Notes under the pieces: model-generated
The model's database searches: none
What the model saw: only the letters and a program-made list of their open reading frames with translations
What the model was told of the DNA's origin: nothing
NCBI GenBank assembly: GCA_016785225.1
Contig: JAFBJZ010000512.1
Coordinates: 3,633,001-3,697,000 of the forward strand
Reading direction: 5' to 3'
DNA length: 64,000 bases
From: Psettodes erumei
Taxonomy: Eukaryota > Chordata > Actinopteri > Pleuronectiformes > Psettodidae
Part shown: in pieces, positions 24,889-37,000 of the stretch
Numbering within the stretch: position 1 is the stretch's first letter
How the letters are laid out: each line of letters begins with the position of its first letter
Translations under genes and position numbers: made by a program

Positions 24889-26399
24889 GTGCACTTGTGT
24901 TCTATCACACAAACAGTACATTACATAATAACCAAACATGTTCTAATAAGGCATTATGTGGCAAAACACAAAATCAGAGACTCCACAGAGCACAAAACAG
25001 CATCAGTGCCAGAAAAATCGTTTTTTAAGGCCAAGAAACAGAATAAGTATAAGTCACGAGCAGGTTTGAGAGCTGCGTGAAATCAAGCCCGAGTCTTGAT
25101 GAAGCCTAAAATGATAGTAGAGACTGTTTAATGATATGGGGAAGAATGAGATGATGAAAATATGTCATTCAGGAATTTTCTGGGCTTTACCTGACAGAGA
25201 CATGGTTCGTTGCTCTGGGTTAATAATTTGGGCTCTGGAGGTTGTAACTGCTGACATTTCTTGCAGAAACCAGTCAACAGAGTAACAACATAAAGCCTGT
25301 GTTGTCCACAGTAGAATTGGCAATTCACAAATTCAATGTAGCAAAAGGGCAAAACCAGAGTGTGCATCAACTTCACAGGTGGTGATAGTAGCATAATGAC
25401 TGGGACAATACCTCAAAAAGTATCAGTACAGTATAAAATACATTCATGAAGACATCTCAACAAACAAAACAAGGTCAATAAGAGCAGAACACCATCAGTT
25501 CAAATGGCTCAAGCTGAGAGACAAAACACAAACAATCAGTTAATGGACTACAGTGCAGAGTCAGCTGAGGGTGTGGGATAAGAACAAAGACAATGACTCC
25601 CCAAAAGCGTTTTTTGTGTTGAACATTTAAGAACATACAACTCTGAGATTCTGAACGTACTCATTATTATCTCTGTCCAATCAACTGGTACCAACCAGAG
25701 ACCGGTTCCACTGTCCTCAGAGGGACTAACCAAATTACAAAAAGTACACGTTTCCTCACATATCCCTACAAGTATCTAGAACTTTTTTTTTTTTTAGGCT
25801 TTCAGATATCAGTCTCTGAGATCTCTGCCTTCAACCCAAAGCAGTGGAGCTCACGAGAAAAATCCAGAAAATAGCCCCGTTAAGGCCCGGTCACAGCAGC
25901 ATCAGTAATTAACTTCAGTTTGAAATTTCTCTCTACTTTGTGGCATATAAAATGAAAAATAAATTGACTGATCCAAAACAATAATCATACAAATGACAAA
26001 ACTTTGTAACTTCATTTAACTGACATGCTGCCATACCAGAGAACCACTTCTGTATCACTCTACCTTTTGTTGATAACATTTATTCTATTTTATATTCTTC
26101 TCAAACACGACACACGAATGAGAGGGCAAAATAGCAGTAGCTAGCAGTTAGCGAGCCCTCTCTTCATGCCAGCCTCCACAGTATATGCTTACAACCCTGC
26201 CCCCACTGTTTCCTGTCCCACCTAGTTTTTGTGCCTCGGCATATGCAAAAACATATCAAGGCGAGATCCAGTCTGACTTCACCATAACAGTGCAAATAGT
26301 ACCTTTGTGACCACGCTTTGCAAGGACAAGGAAATTATCAAGGAAAATCGCTGTACCGCTTTTTGGCAGAACAAGTCACAAAAGACTTCATAGGGACTA

Positions 26400-26405
26400 T
26401 TTATT
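26400..26405 (-). promoter_or_regulatory. candidate internal polyadenylation signal
   Basis: AATAAA on the transcript strand within the probable 3' UTR; a second copy lies at 26,079-26,084. Confidence 0.2.
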
Positions 26406-27409
26406 TAACAGGACGCAGCTCCAAACATAGTGAGGTCTGGGTTACCCAATAAATGTAGCTCTTGAAATCTCAGCGACACGTATCTGAAAAACCAGGCGAA
26501 ATGAAACCAAAACAGTCTATTTGACTAGATACTTCAAAAGGTGTGTGGAGAAAACTGAGCTATCCCTTTCAATCTTTTTCTAAACCAGTTAGCCTGAACC
26601 CGACTCTTCATCACAACTACTGACAATGACCTGCGTCTGCCAGTCATTCCACCCACAGCTCATCCAGTACCTCTTCAAAGTTTTCTGTACCTATTTAACA
26701 GTAGATCGATGGTACTGCTTAAGCCATGGTGGCGGTGGCGGTAGTGGTGACGGTGGTGCTGCGCTGGTGTCCGCTCCGACACAGTTCCCTGAGAACCCCC
26801 AAACACACTTTCTCTACGACTACAGCTATGGCAAAATGCTGGGGACAATAATTTGTGGTCCTGAATGATTTAAAAAAAAAAACAACAACAAAAAAAACTA
26901 TTACAGAACATGTGAATGACATGGTACAGCATTACAAGGAGAGAACATATTAAAAGCTAATATTTACAAACAGTTATCTTGGCAATGCTGTGAGGGATTC
27001 TCTCCCCCTTGAAGCCCGGAATATTCTTGTATCAGGGGACATGTGTTGCCTCTACATACTGACATACGTCTGTGTGCTGGTGGTGGAAAATAAAAGTATA
27101 TATCCGTGGGGACACTGCGTGGTGCCGATGGTCTATCCAGTCACTCATCTGTTTGGTTGAGCTGAGTGTCAAAGATTTTTCTCAATAAGATTACAAAAAA
27201 AATCAACCGTTCCCAAACTGGTGATCAAAGACACAATTCAGATTGTGTGAATGACGAAACACGATCTGCAGTTAATTCATCCAGCTCTCTCACCCTGAGC
27301 AGCAATGTTACATATACTGCTATAGTGCACGCTATACCATCAGCAAAATATGTAACAGTTACCGCTGTGATATTTTCTATTTGTATACAGCATATACTGT
27401 ATCTAAATA

Positions 27410-27415
27410 TTTATT
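27410..27415 (-). promoter_or_regulatory. candidate proximal polyadenylation signal
   Basis: AATAAA on the transcript strand, about 530 nt after the stop codon. Use would give a short 3' UTR. Confidence 0.3.
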
Positions 27416-27636
27416 TTTGTTTTTTTGTGTTGTTTTTTTTTTTCAATGTGTGTAATTTCTTGCATTCTATATCCCAGTCTCTGGATGCTTATTTTGGCTT
27501 TAAGCAATGAACCGCTCCTATGGATAGTGAGTTTGCATTACAAATAGGGTCTCTCCTTCCCTGGCACGCTCCACAAACTCAAATCCTTCACAGTTTGTTT
27601 CAGTGTCCACCTGTTCCTCCCAGTCCTTTTTGACCC

Positions 27637-27640
<4 letters not shown>

Positions 27641-27668
<28 letters not shown>

Positions 27669-27672
27669 TATT
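27641..27672. repeat. (TA)n microsatellite in the probable sorl1 3' UTR
   Basis: Imperfect then pure TA run, self-complementary and able to form a hairpin in RNA. Confidence 0.9.
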
Positions 27673-27944
27673 TAGTATTATAAAAAATAAGTTATTGCGC
27701 ATCCAAAAAAAAGTGCATTGTATATTTGAAAAATATCTCTTTCTCTTGTTACACTTTTCAATTTTTCTTCATGTTTCCTGTTAATTGGAGGAAAGTGGGG
27801 GTGTCCCATCAACAGATTTGCGATGGTGCACTGCGGCATTGACAGGGAGTGATGGGGGGGCGGGGCAAAGGGTAGTGGGGGCAGAAGAAACGAAGGGGGG
27901 AAAGAAGGGGAAGAGAGAGAAACCGTTGATGGAGGGATGTCTTG

Positions 27945-28013
27945 CTATGCAATGACCATGGGAACATCGTCTGAGAAGCCACTGATCATGGGAGCATCCT
28001 CATCGTCATCCCC
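27945..28013 (-). CDS. sorl1: sorl1 local exon 44: terminal coding exon, acidic cluster and C-terminus
   Basis: 69 nt including the stop TAG (27,945-27,947). It reads GDDDEDAPMISGFSDDVPMV then IA. This is the acidic cluster plus the C-terminal DDVPM GGA/AP1-type sorting signal, essentially identical to the mammalian tail. The acceptor is ctctccag. The 3' UTR follows directly. Confidence 0.98.
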   Translation of the reverse strand, partial: GDDDEDAPMISGFSDDVPMVIA

Positions 28014-31000
28014 TGGAGAGGAAGAAGAGAAAATAAAGAGGGGGTTTACAAAATTGTCTTTATTGTAGGCGCTAATCAGTACTAATTAATTTTAAACTAT
28101 GGATCAAGCAACTATACAGTACATTTTTAGGAACGGTTACTCTTATTGGCAAAACTGCAATGGCTGCACATGTCTATGGTTCCCTTTACCTGAACAGTAT
28201 TTACTAGCAATTTTAGAAAACAGAATACTATACTTGTATATAGGGCTGGCATGCATGGATTAAAGTTTCAAAGCATTCCCTGCGAGTGAAGAGAAACTCT
28301 ACATGTGCTTTCTACATTCAGGTGTGGAGGTTTTTGTCTCTGTCAGAGACAAATTCTGGAATTATTTAGAATTATAAAGAATGCCCATATTCCACACTTG
28401 ACAGGCAACCTGAGCAAGCACCGGGAGGTTTTCGATGCAGTGATGAAGACACGATCCCCAGCAGGCCTCCCATCAAACTGTCAGCCAAGTGAAGGGGCCA
28501 CAGAGGGGTCACGAACCCTACTGATCTCTGCAGCGTCAGGCGAGAAACACCTGGATGGCCCTGAACCATACACATCTAAGAAGAAAACGTTTTCTTACCC
28601 AGTTCATCCCCAGATGAGAAGATGGCGGAGCCCAAGCGAGAGTTGTAGTGGGAGTTGGCAAAGGCTGTAAAATTGTTTTGCAGGCGGCGGTGGCGGAGGT
28701 AGAGGGCCACCAAGCTCCCGCGCACACGCCGAGCAACAGCAGGAAGAGGACGGGGACCACCACTGCCGCCATGTCCCCTGAGTGGCCCTCACTGCGGGAG
28801 GCGTCATTGGCCCCTGGAAGGGTGGTGGACGTTCATTACTTACAGTATCTTACTGTGCAAACACTTTGCTTTTCTCCAACTCATATGATTTTTGCTACAG
28901 TCCACATTTCAACATACTATAAATACATATACGCTCCAGTACCTGCTGTCAGCTGGTTATATAGCAACAGCGCAGGTTCCCCACACAGCTGACCGCTGAG
29001 CAGGCAGCGGGCCTGCACAGAGAAGGTGTAGTTGTGGCCCACCAGCAGGCTGCTGATGCGGAAGTAGGTCTCCGTGGTGTTTCCCAGGTACGATGTCTGG
29101 TTGGTCACACTGTCGTGCACGTGCACTTCATACCCCTGCGAACAGCGCGCCAAGAAAGTCAGCGGACCACAAGAGATGCTTATTTATTAACACGCTGTTT
29201 TTGCTGATTAAGTCTTAACGCCAACAAACAACAGTTTGAAAAGATTATTCATTTTGTCACAGTCATGCTGAATGCTTCTGGCTGCCGCCTTGAGAATTTG
29301 TTCTCACCCGGCTCTCGTTGAAACCTTTCTCTCTGACAGCCAGACTCTTCCAGAAGAGGAACACGTGGTCCTTCTCTGTCAAAATCTTCAGGGCCTCGGG
29401 AGCTGGAAGAGGAACTGCAGAGGAGAAAATACATCTTTATTTCCACTACCGGCTTGGAAATTCACATTAAAATAAATGTAGACTAATTCGCACCATAGGC
29501 GAAAGTATTTATACTCTTGTATACGCTTCTTAATCCCCAAATCAGTTAGTTGCTTTCTTGCAGCGGCAATAGTTGAAACTCGTGGGGCAGATTAACAACT
29601 GTGTAGTAACAACTGACAGTTCCAACGTGAAGAAATGAATGCGTGTGTCACCTGTGCTCAGAGTGAAGCTGGCCTCCTTGCTCATGTTGCGCAGACGGAC
29701 GGAGATGCTGTATCGTCCTCCGGGCTCCAGGCCCTTCAGCAGGTACTCCACTGTGTTGTTCTGTGTGGTCATCTTGTAATCCCACTCCATTTTACGGATC
29801 ACATCCCGCACGTGGATTGCATACGTCTACATGAACCATGACACGTACACACAACAACCCATTAGGCACCGATTAAAAAGTGGGTAGATCTTTTAAGGAG
29901 ACAAGCATGCGGCCCGTCATCGCAGCAGATAATACATATTTGGGTTAAGTCAAGTACACTGAAGCAGAATCAGATTTCAGAGTGCTGTTAGGTATTTCCA
30001 GTCTGATGAATAATTTCATGTAAATCGCAAGCTGAGCAGGACCAGTAAATGAGCCGGGAGATTTTGGAAAAACGGAGGATCAGCTGGAGGGGCTTGTGGG
30101 AGATGGAGACATGCACAATAGCATAGGTTTCTTCATTTTTGCGACTGATTTTTTCCTTCAAGCCTCCAAATCAGCATCAACAAGTGGCTCGGTGAAGATC
30201 CGTCTTGCCCCCTGGTGGTGTAAAGTGAGCCTCTCTCAAGGGCGGATGCACAACCGAGTTCCCAAGTGCCTGCCTGGCAGCAACCATGGAAACCAACTGC
30301 TGTCAATACCTTCTTGCTCATTAAAAAAAATCAAGATTTCTCCACGGACAGCGGGAGGTAGCCTAAGATTGACAAATGTGTGAAAAACCAATTTGTGGCA
30401 ACATCCATTTTAAGGTTGTTGAGGGACTTAAAGATCCATGGCCAAGGCCTCAACATACTATCTCAGCAGCAGCAGAGGTGGCAAAGTGGAGTAGCTGTTC
30501 CCCTCATCTTCCCCCATCCACCCATTCACTTTCTCACAATGAAAGACAATATCGGGCAGGTACTTTGATCAGCGTGGAGGGCGGGAAAATATAAGAGGTA
30601 GCACTGTGGTTTACGACATATTCCCGATTCATTCATCATCGCAGTAACATGACACAGCGTCGTACCAGAGGCGTGTTCGGGGCATCATAAGGTGGCTGCC
30701 ACTTCAGCGTGGCCTGGGTTTTGTCCACTCGCACTCGATGCAGGTTCCTCGGGGGCAGCCTCTCGTTGGGAATCATTTTCACCACAGAGTAGTCGGAGGG
30801 AGGACCCAGGAAGGGAGAGACCGCACGCACCTGGAGACAGAGGGCAGAAATCACGGGGGCTCGGGTCCAATGATGGTTACTGAGTAATGGAGCAATAAGG
30901 TGATACCAGCCAATGCTGTCCACCGTCATTATATATTTATACTGTATAGAATTTTATAATCACCTATATATCATACAGGTATACATGTTCTATAATTAGT

Positions 31001-34000
31001 CAATACCACAATGTATGAAAAGCACCCAAAAATTAAAGATGAACACAAAACTAAAAAAAACATTTATACAAAACAAGTATACTACTAGATTTAAAATCAA
31101 GTGAGACCGTGAGTTTTTATTTGAGACTCACTGCACAAAAACATTCTGATTATCAGATCCAAGACATCCAGACTTCGAAAGCATCGGCTGTTTAAGTGGT
31201 CGATCGCAAAAAAAGGCTCACCAGGAAGAGATACTGTTCATCACTCTCGACCGTGACTGTGAGGCCGAGAGAAGCGGAGCGGACCAGGCGAGGGTTCCGG
31301 TACAGATCCAGGAAGGAGGTGGCGTAAAACACGCCGTACATCTACACACGAACAAACACGCAGCACAAATAAAACACAAAGTGGACTTCTCAGTGAGTTG
31401 GCGAGTGTGTGGTCTGTTACAAAACATTGTCAAGTTTGGAAAATGCAAAAGCGCGGTGAAAAGGAGCACTGATCCTCAATTCAAATTCTATGATGTACGA
31501 TCTGTAATGAAGAAGTCACTTATATCGTTTTAGATCTCATCTCTGGTGTGAGTTGTACCTGTGCCGGGTGTCCGGTGATGGTCCAGCTGCAGTCCACAAC
31601 CGTCTGGTTGAGAGCCCTGGTTTTGAGGAGGGGTCTCTCTGGCTGGGTGCCAGTGGTCTGATGATGGGACAGGGCGGTGGGACTGTCTCCTATACTGGTG
31701 TGAACCCATACAGCTACCTCATACACAGTTCCGGCCGTCAGGTTTGTAGCTGGGAACAGACGCGCATTGGCTGGAATGAAATTATGATCGGCGCTGGCGT
31801 CGGATGAATAAATGAATAAATGACTCACGCGTGTGTTGGGAGAGCACAAACACCAAGACAAAGTACCTTTGAGTATCCCCTCTCTGACTGTATAGTTCTT
31901 GCTCTCCTTGACATGTTTGTCAAACTGCCAGGACAGAATCACAATGTACTGTTTCACCTGGAAGAAACGCAGGGCGCCCATCGAGTCATGTTCGGACAGA
32001 CACACAGAACGCGGACTTGCTGGGCAGTAAATGTGTATCGAACACGGCCTCGTACGTACATCGTACTGGGAGTTGAAGCTGAAGGAGAGGCTCATGGAGT
32101 CGGCTGTGATGGTGTCGGCGATCACAGAGGGAGGAGGCAGAGCTGCAGCAGAGAGAAATGGAAAAAAGTGGAATTAAGCTATCTTTTTTCAAATTTATTT
32201 ATTTCAAACAAGGAAATATTTCCATTGCGCATTGTGTTGAATTCACCACAGTGGCAACTGGCTTCTTGTTTTCTTCCACCTTTTCCCCTGGTCATAAATC
32301 AGCAGCTTTTTTTATATAAATTACAAGAGAACCTGATCTTAAATGTTAATTTAGTACAGTTGTTTTTTTAACAACTGTGCCATGGACTGCATTACTGAAT
32401 TTAGTTCATCTTAAATTTGAACCTGAACATCTCACTTTGTGTTAGTGATTAGTGAAGACGTGGTCGGCAGTTTCCCTAAGGAAGCCTCACACGTGGTTTT
32501 CAAGTTCTGTGGTTTTTTCTTACCACTTGGACAAATGAATACATCTGCACCCCCTGAAGCACTTAACAGAAAGATCCTAACATTTCAGCCTGTCAGCATT
32601 CACACTATCACACTTAAATCCCGACCTAACACCAGCAGGTGACAGTGCGGGGAATATTTTTCACGCTGGAGAGTGTGTGGCATCGTGGGGACGACCGTCT
32701 TACCTTTCTTAGGAGTGATGGATTTGACCTCGGACCAGTTCCCCACACCCCGACTGGTCACTGCCGCCACCTGAGCAACGTCACAGCACCTCAGCACCAT
32801 TAACGTTTACGCACACTCATAATTTGACCATACTGGAGTGGTAAAAGGAGCTGTGTGAGTGTGTCAGTCACTTACCCTGAACCTGTACAGAGTGTCTGGC
32901 TGCAGCTGCTTCACGGCGGTATCGTTTGTGGTGCATCTCTGTGAGGTCCAGTCGAGACCTCCACGCTCGCTGTACTCAACCTAACGTGAAACACACATAC
33001 ACGCTCACGCTGGAGGTAGCGAGCCCGGAGGAGTCTTTTTCGCCCACGGCGCGATTCACAAATACAAATCTTTTTATACAGGTATCACAAAACCCTGGAA
33101 AGATGCATACATTAGAAAGCCCTCTGTAGTGCAAGGACTTCTATTACTCATCATTCAGAAGAAAAGATGAAGAACCCTGGGTTTCTTTTCAGCACTGTAG
33201 TCAAGCTGACAAAGAGACAGGAGTTTAAGGTTGCAGTAGTTAAACCTTTACTTAGAAAGCCTACACTTCATCCACATCTAAGCCTTGTCTTAGATGTAGA
33301 CCTTTCTCCAACCCTGTCACGCATTTCCAAAATCTTTGAAAAGGCTTTTACAAACCAATTATGAGAGTATTTGCATGGGGATGATATGTTTAAAAATTTC
33401 GAGGACACCGGGGCACAGAAAAAAGCACCGGTGAACGTTATTAACATCTGCTCATGGCCTCAGATAATGGACTCGTCTTTATACTGCTCCTGCCTCTTAA
33501 AAACGCATTTGACACCGCTGACCAAAAGAAATTATGACGGAGAATGGAACATGTCGAAGCGTACTCTCTTGTCAGTGCTCGCAGCTTCTTCCGAGTTCCC
33601 GACAGCACATATTTCTCCTGTGATAGCTTAAAGGCGCGGGCCCTTCCGGTAAAAACCAGAACTGATTTTTAAAATCCCCCTTCGCTCCCAAAAATCTCAC
33701 GCACCGTGATAACTCGAAGAGTTTATAGTTCCCCATTATCCCAACAGACTGCTGCCTTTTTCAAAATGCAGGTCTACTTGTAGTTCCTTACAGCCTGCAA
33801 GAGCAGAACGGGAGGTAGAGCCTTCAGCTATCGGGCTCCTCTTCTGTGGAACAAGCTCTCGAATTAGGTTCCGGAGGCAGACATGCTCCCCGTATTAAAG
33901 TTTAGGCTCAAAACTTTCCTTTTTGATGAATCTTATAGTTAGTGCTGGCTCAGGTGATCCCTGAATCATCCCTTAGTCATGCTGCTAAAGGCCTTGACTG

Positions 34001-37000
34001 TCGGGCGAGCTGCCCTGATTAATTGAGCTCTCTTTTTCTTTCTCTCTACATTTCTATCACCCACTTTCAAGTCATTAACTTTGAGCGATCAAGGGTCAAA
34101 CACGCTCGGGCACAGTACGGGTCGCGTGGTGCGAGCGCACCCGTAACCGTTTTACACAGAGAAAAAGGACTTACAATGTATTCCCTGATGAGGCCATGTC
34201 CTTTGTCAGGAGGGCTCCAGGAGACCTCCACTGTACCATCCTGACCGTTATCACATGACAGCTGCAGGTTCCTGGGGGGGTCGGGCACTGCGGCACACAC
34301 AGATACATGTACGTGGATGCGCACTTTCGTCATGCATTATGTATCCAGTGGAAGGAACACACGCGTGATGGTTTCTGGCAATTTACAGTCATAAAGTTGC
34401 GATTGTGGCTGCTAGCTAGAAGTGCAACATCAATACAATAATCAATAGCTATTGGATTTCTGATCAGTTTACCACTTTTGGTTTAACAATTTACTGCATA
34501 TTAGCTTACTCTTGGCTACAGTGCTGACATACTGACATACTTCCGTGCTCAGCAGCAGACAGACATTACTGAGAATTTTTTTTTTAGCATGTTCGGTCAT
34601 TTTGGAGCATACTGGTTAAATTATCCATCCTTTGAGCTGCTATATTCTGGTTTTAATTCTGAAAATGTATTATTTGTTATCTGCAAAGAAAACAAAAATT
34701 TGGGGGAAAAGCCTAACGTCTTGGTATCGAAAAGTGGGGCTAAAGTGTCCACTGACTAATTTTTCCATAAATCCAAAAACTGTAAAATTTATAAAAACTA
34801 CACAGTCTATTTTGTTTTGTCTTCTTGTCTTCATTTGAGTAGTCACTCCACACCCTGTCCAAGAGCTGATGATGTGTACTTTCAGATTTTTTCAGTAAAT
34901 GTCCTTGAAAGAAATGTTAAAAAAAAAGTAACCAGGTTTATGGTATTGACAAGTTAAGCACAATTTCATGATCGGTGGCCGCTGACGTGACACCCACCTC
35001 CTTCTGGCGTCCTGACGGTGATCACCTCGTTGGTCTTGTGCAGCTTACTGAGACACTGTGTGAGCACCTTCACGTGATAGGTGGTGTCTGGTTTCAACAC
35101 GGTCAGTTTGTAGCTGGTCTTGTTGCTGTGAGTGTCCATGATGGTCCACTGTTGTATGCCCACGAGTCTGAAGATAAAAAAAAAAAGAAATGCCAAATTT
35201 AGCTGTAAAATAATGATTCCAGACATATTCGGCAGGTGTACAGCTTCCAGATGGCAGAGAAGAATTCACCTGTAGTAGATGAGGAAGTAGCAGGAGTCTA
35301 GGGGAAGGTTCTTGGGACGAGACCAGGTCAGAGTAATGGCACCAGAGATGTCTGGTGTCCACTGAAGATTCTGGATTTTATAAGCCAGGGTGTCCACTGA
35401 GATAGAGAGAAAGAAAGAGAGAGAGAGAGTTACATGGGCTCTGTTTCATTTCATGAGGCCGACAGCCCAAGTGCACACAAACAACCAGTAGATGGCAACA
35501 CCGCACTGCCGTGTGCATCGTCTGACAGCTCAAAAAAAGAAAGTCGGTCACGCGTGGACCTACGGGTGCAGTTGTCCTCGTCGCTGTGGTCGGAGCAGTC
35601 CAGGAAGCCGTCGCACCTCTCGCTGTCCAGCACGCAGGCTTCGCCGTCGGAGCAGCGAGTCCCGTTCACACAGAACAGAGGCCCGCGGGTGGCTGGACGG
35701 CCGTGGTAGGAGAGATACATGGGCAGGGGTGGCGTGGAAAGAAAAATACCCGCTTTGTTATTGTTGTTGCATTATCTGCATCTGAAATGCTGATAACTGA
35801 CTGTCCAGTTGCAAGAAAAAGTTTGCGAATCCTTTGTAGTGACTCAGTTTTCTCTTTTAAACGTTCATAAAAACTGGTCTTATCTCCACATAATGTGCTT
35901 ATACTAATGATACACAATTATGATCTTTCGTGTCTTTTATCGACTAGATCCATGAAACAGTGGATTTAATAACTGGATGCACCTGGCGGCAGTAACCTCA
36001 TACCAGTTCTTCCAGTATCTGTGTGTCAGATCCTGAACCTGTTGCGCAACACATCAGAGGAGACGTGACGAGAGAGGGACTTGCTTCAAAAACCAAGGCA
36101 CACACATTGATATTCTATTCTAATCATATTGTCTATTCTGTCTCAGCCTCAGGGGCTTTTTTAGGGTGCAGGATAGATTCACATTCTGAATCCATCCTTC
36201 ATCCTGAAATCAAAACCGTTTTACACCTGATTTTCTTTCCACTCTCTCGTTTCCGTGTGTTTGTGCTGGTGTTAATGGCTGAGACTCACGGCAGTGGGCC
36301 TCATCGGAGCCGTCCTGGCAGTGGGGCAGTCCGTCGCAGCGCTGCCAGTCGGGGATGCAGTGGGGGGGTCGGCGACACAGGAACTGACCCCTACTGCAAC
36401 GACCGGGGGCGGGTAGGGGAGGGGGGGCCTGGGTGGGTACCGGAGCCAGCGTCGCAGAGCCGTTGACTGCTGTCGGAGAAACACATTGTGCCGAGGTGTG
36501 GCATTTTTACTCAGTTTATTTATTCTGCTTCTTCTTTTCTGTTTAATTAGAATATTTGACATCCCAATCTTCAAGGAAAGGGCTTTGTTGTTTTTTGTTG
36601 TATTGTTTCTTTTTTATCATATTTATATTCCTTTTTACTCACTTATATTTCAAGCCTTGAGTGGCGATCGTGGGTCGTGTGAGGAACACACTTTTGTTCA
36701 TTGTTATGTCTTCCTCAGTGTTGTTCACTTTATATATGCTTTATATATGATATGGGTACAAGTGGGACTGGATAATTCTGCATTCCCCATAAAAACACCC
36801 AAAACTTGCATAAAACCAGACCAGTCAGCAGACGGAGGTCGGTACCTGTGGGACATCCAAGCTCATCGCTGCCATCGGGACAGTCAGCGTAGCCGTCACA
36901 CACCCAGGTATTGATGATACAGGCTCCAGAGCCACAGTGGAAGCGGTTGGGGGCACAGGTGGAGGGACCGGGGGCCACGGTGTGAGGAGTAACTCCGCCT

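Larger units (their letters stand above)
24440..27944 (-). other. sorl1: probable sorl1 3' UTR
   Basis: About 3.5 kb after the stop, with no recognisable coding sequence or transposon. It begins C-rich on the transcript strand (27,780-27,944) and contains (TA)n and (CA)n tracts. Several AATAAA hexamers lie in it; the one at 24,455-24,460 would end it just before a LINE-derived block. The human gene also has a multi-kilobase 3' UTR as I recall. The extent is inferred, not shown. Confidence 0.4.

Noticed and set aside
28599..28813. sorl1 as an old pseudogene because of the frameshift
   Set aside because: The other 43 exons are in phase with good splice sites and conserved Cys, YWTD and tail motifs. 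One indel does not fit long decay.
31520..32125. 201-codon minus-strand open frame
   Set aside because: It is a read-through of sorl1 exons 35-37 and their introns. Splice sites and phases show three separate exons.
31820..32371. 183-codon plus-strand open frame
   Set aside because: It runs antisense to sorl1 exons and has no recognisable domain; a shadow of the real gene.
36023..36466. 147-codon plus-strand open frame
   Set aside because: It lies opposite exon 28, whose G-rich complement lacks stops. No family is recognised.
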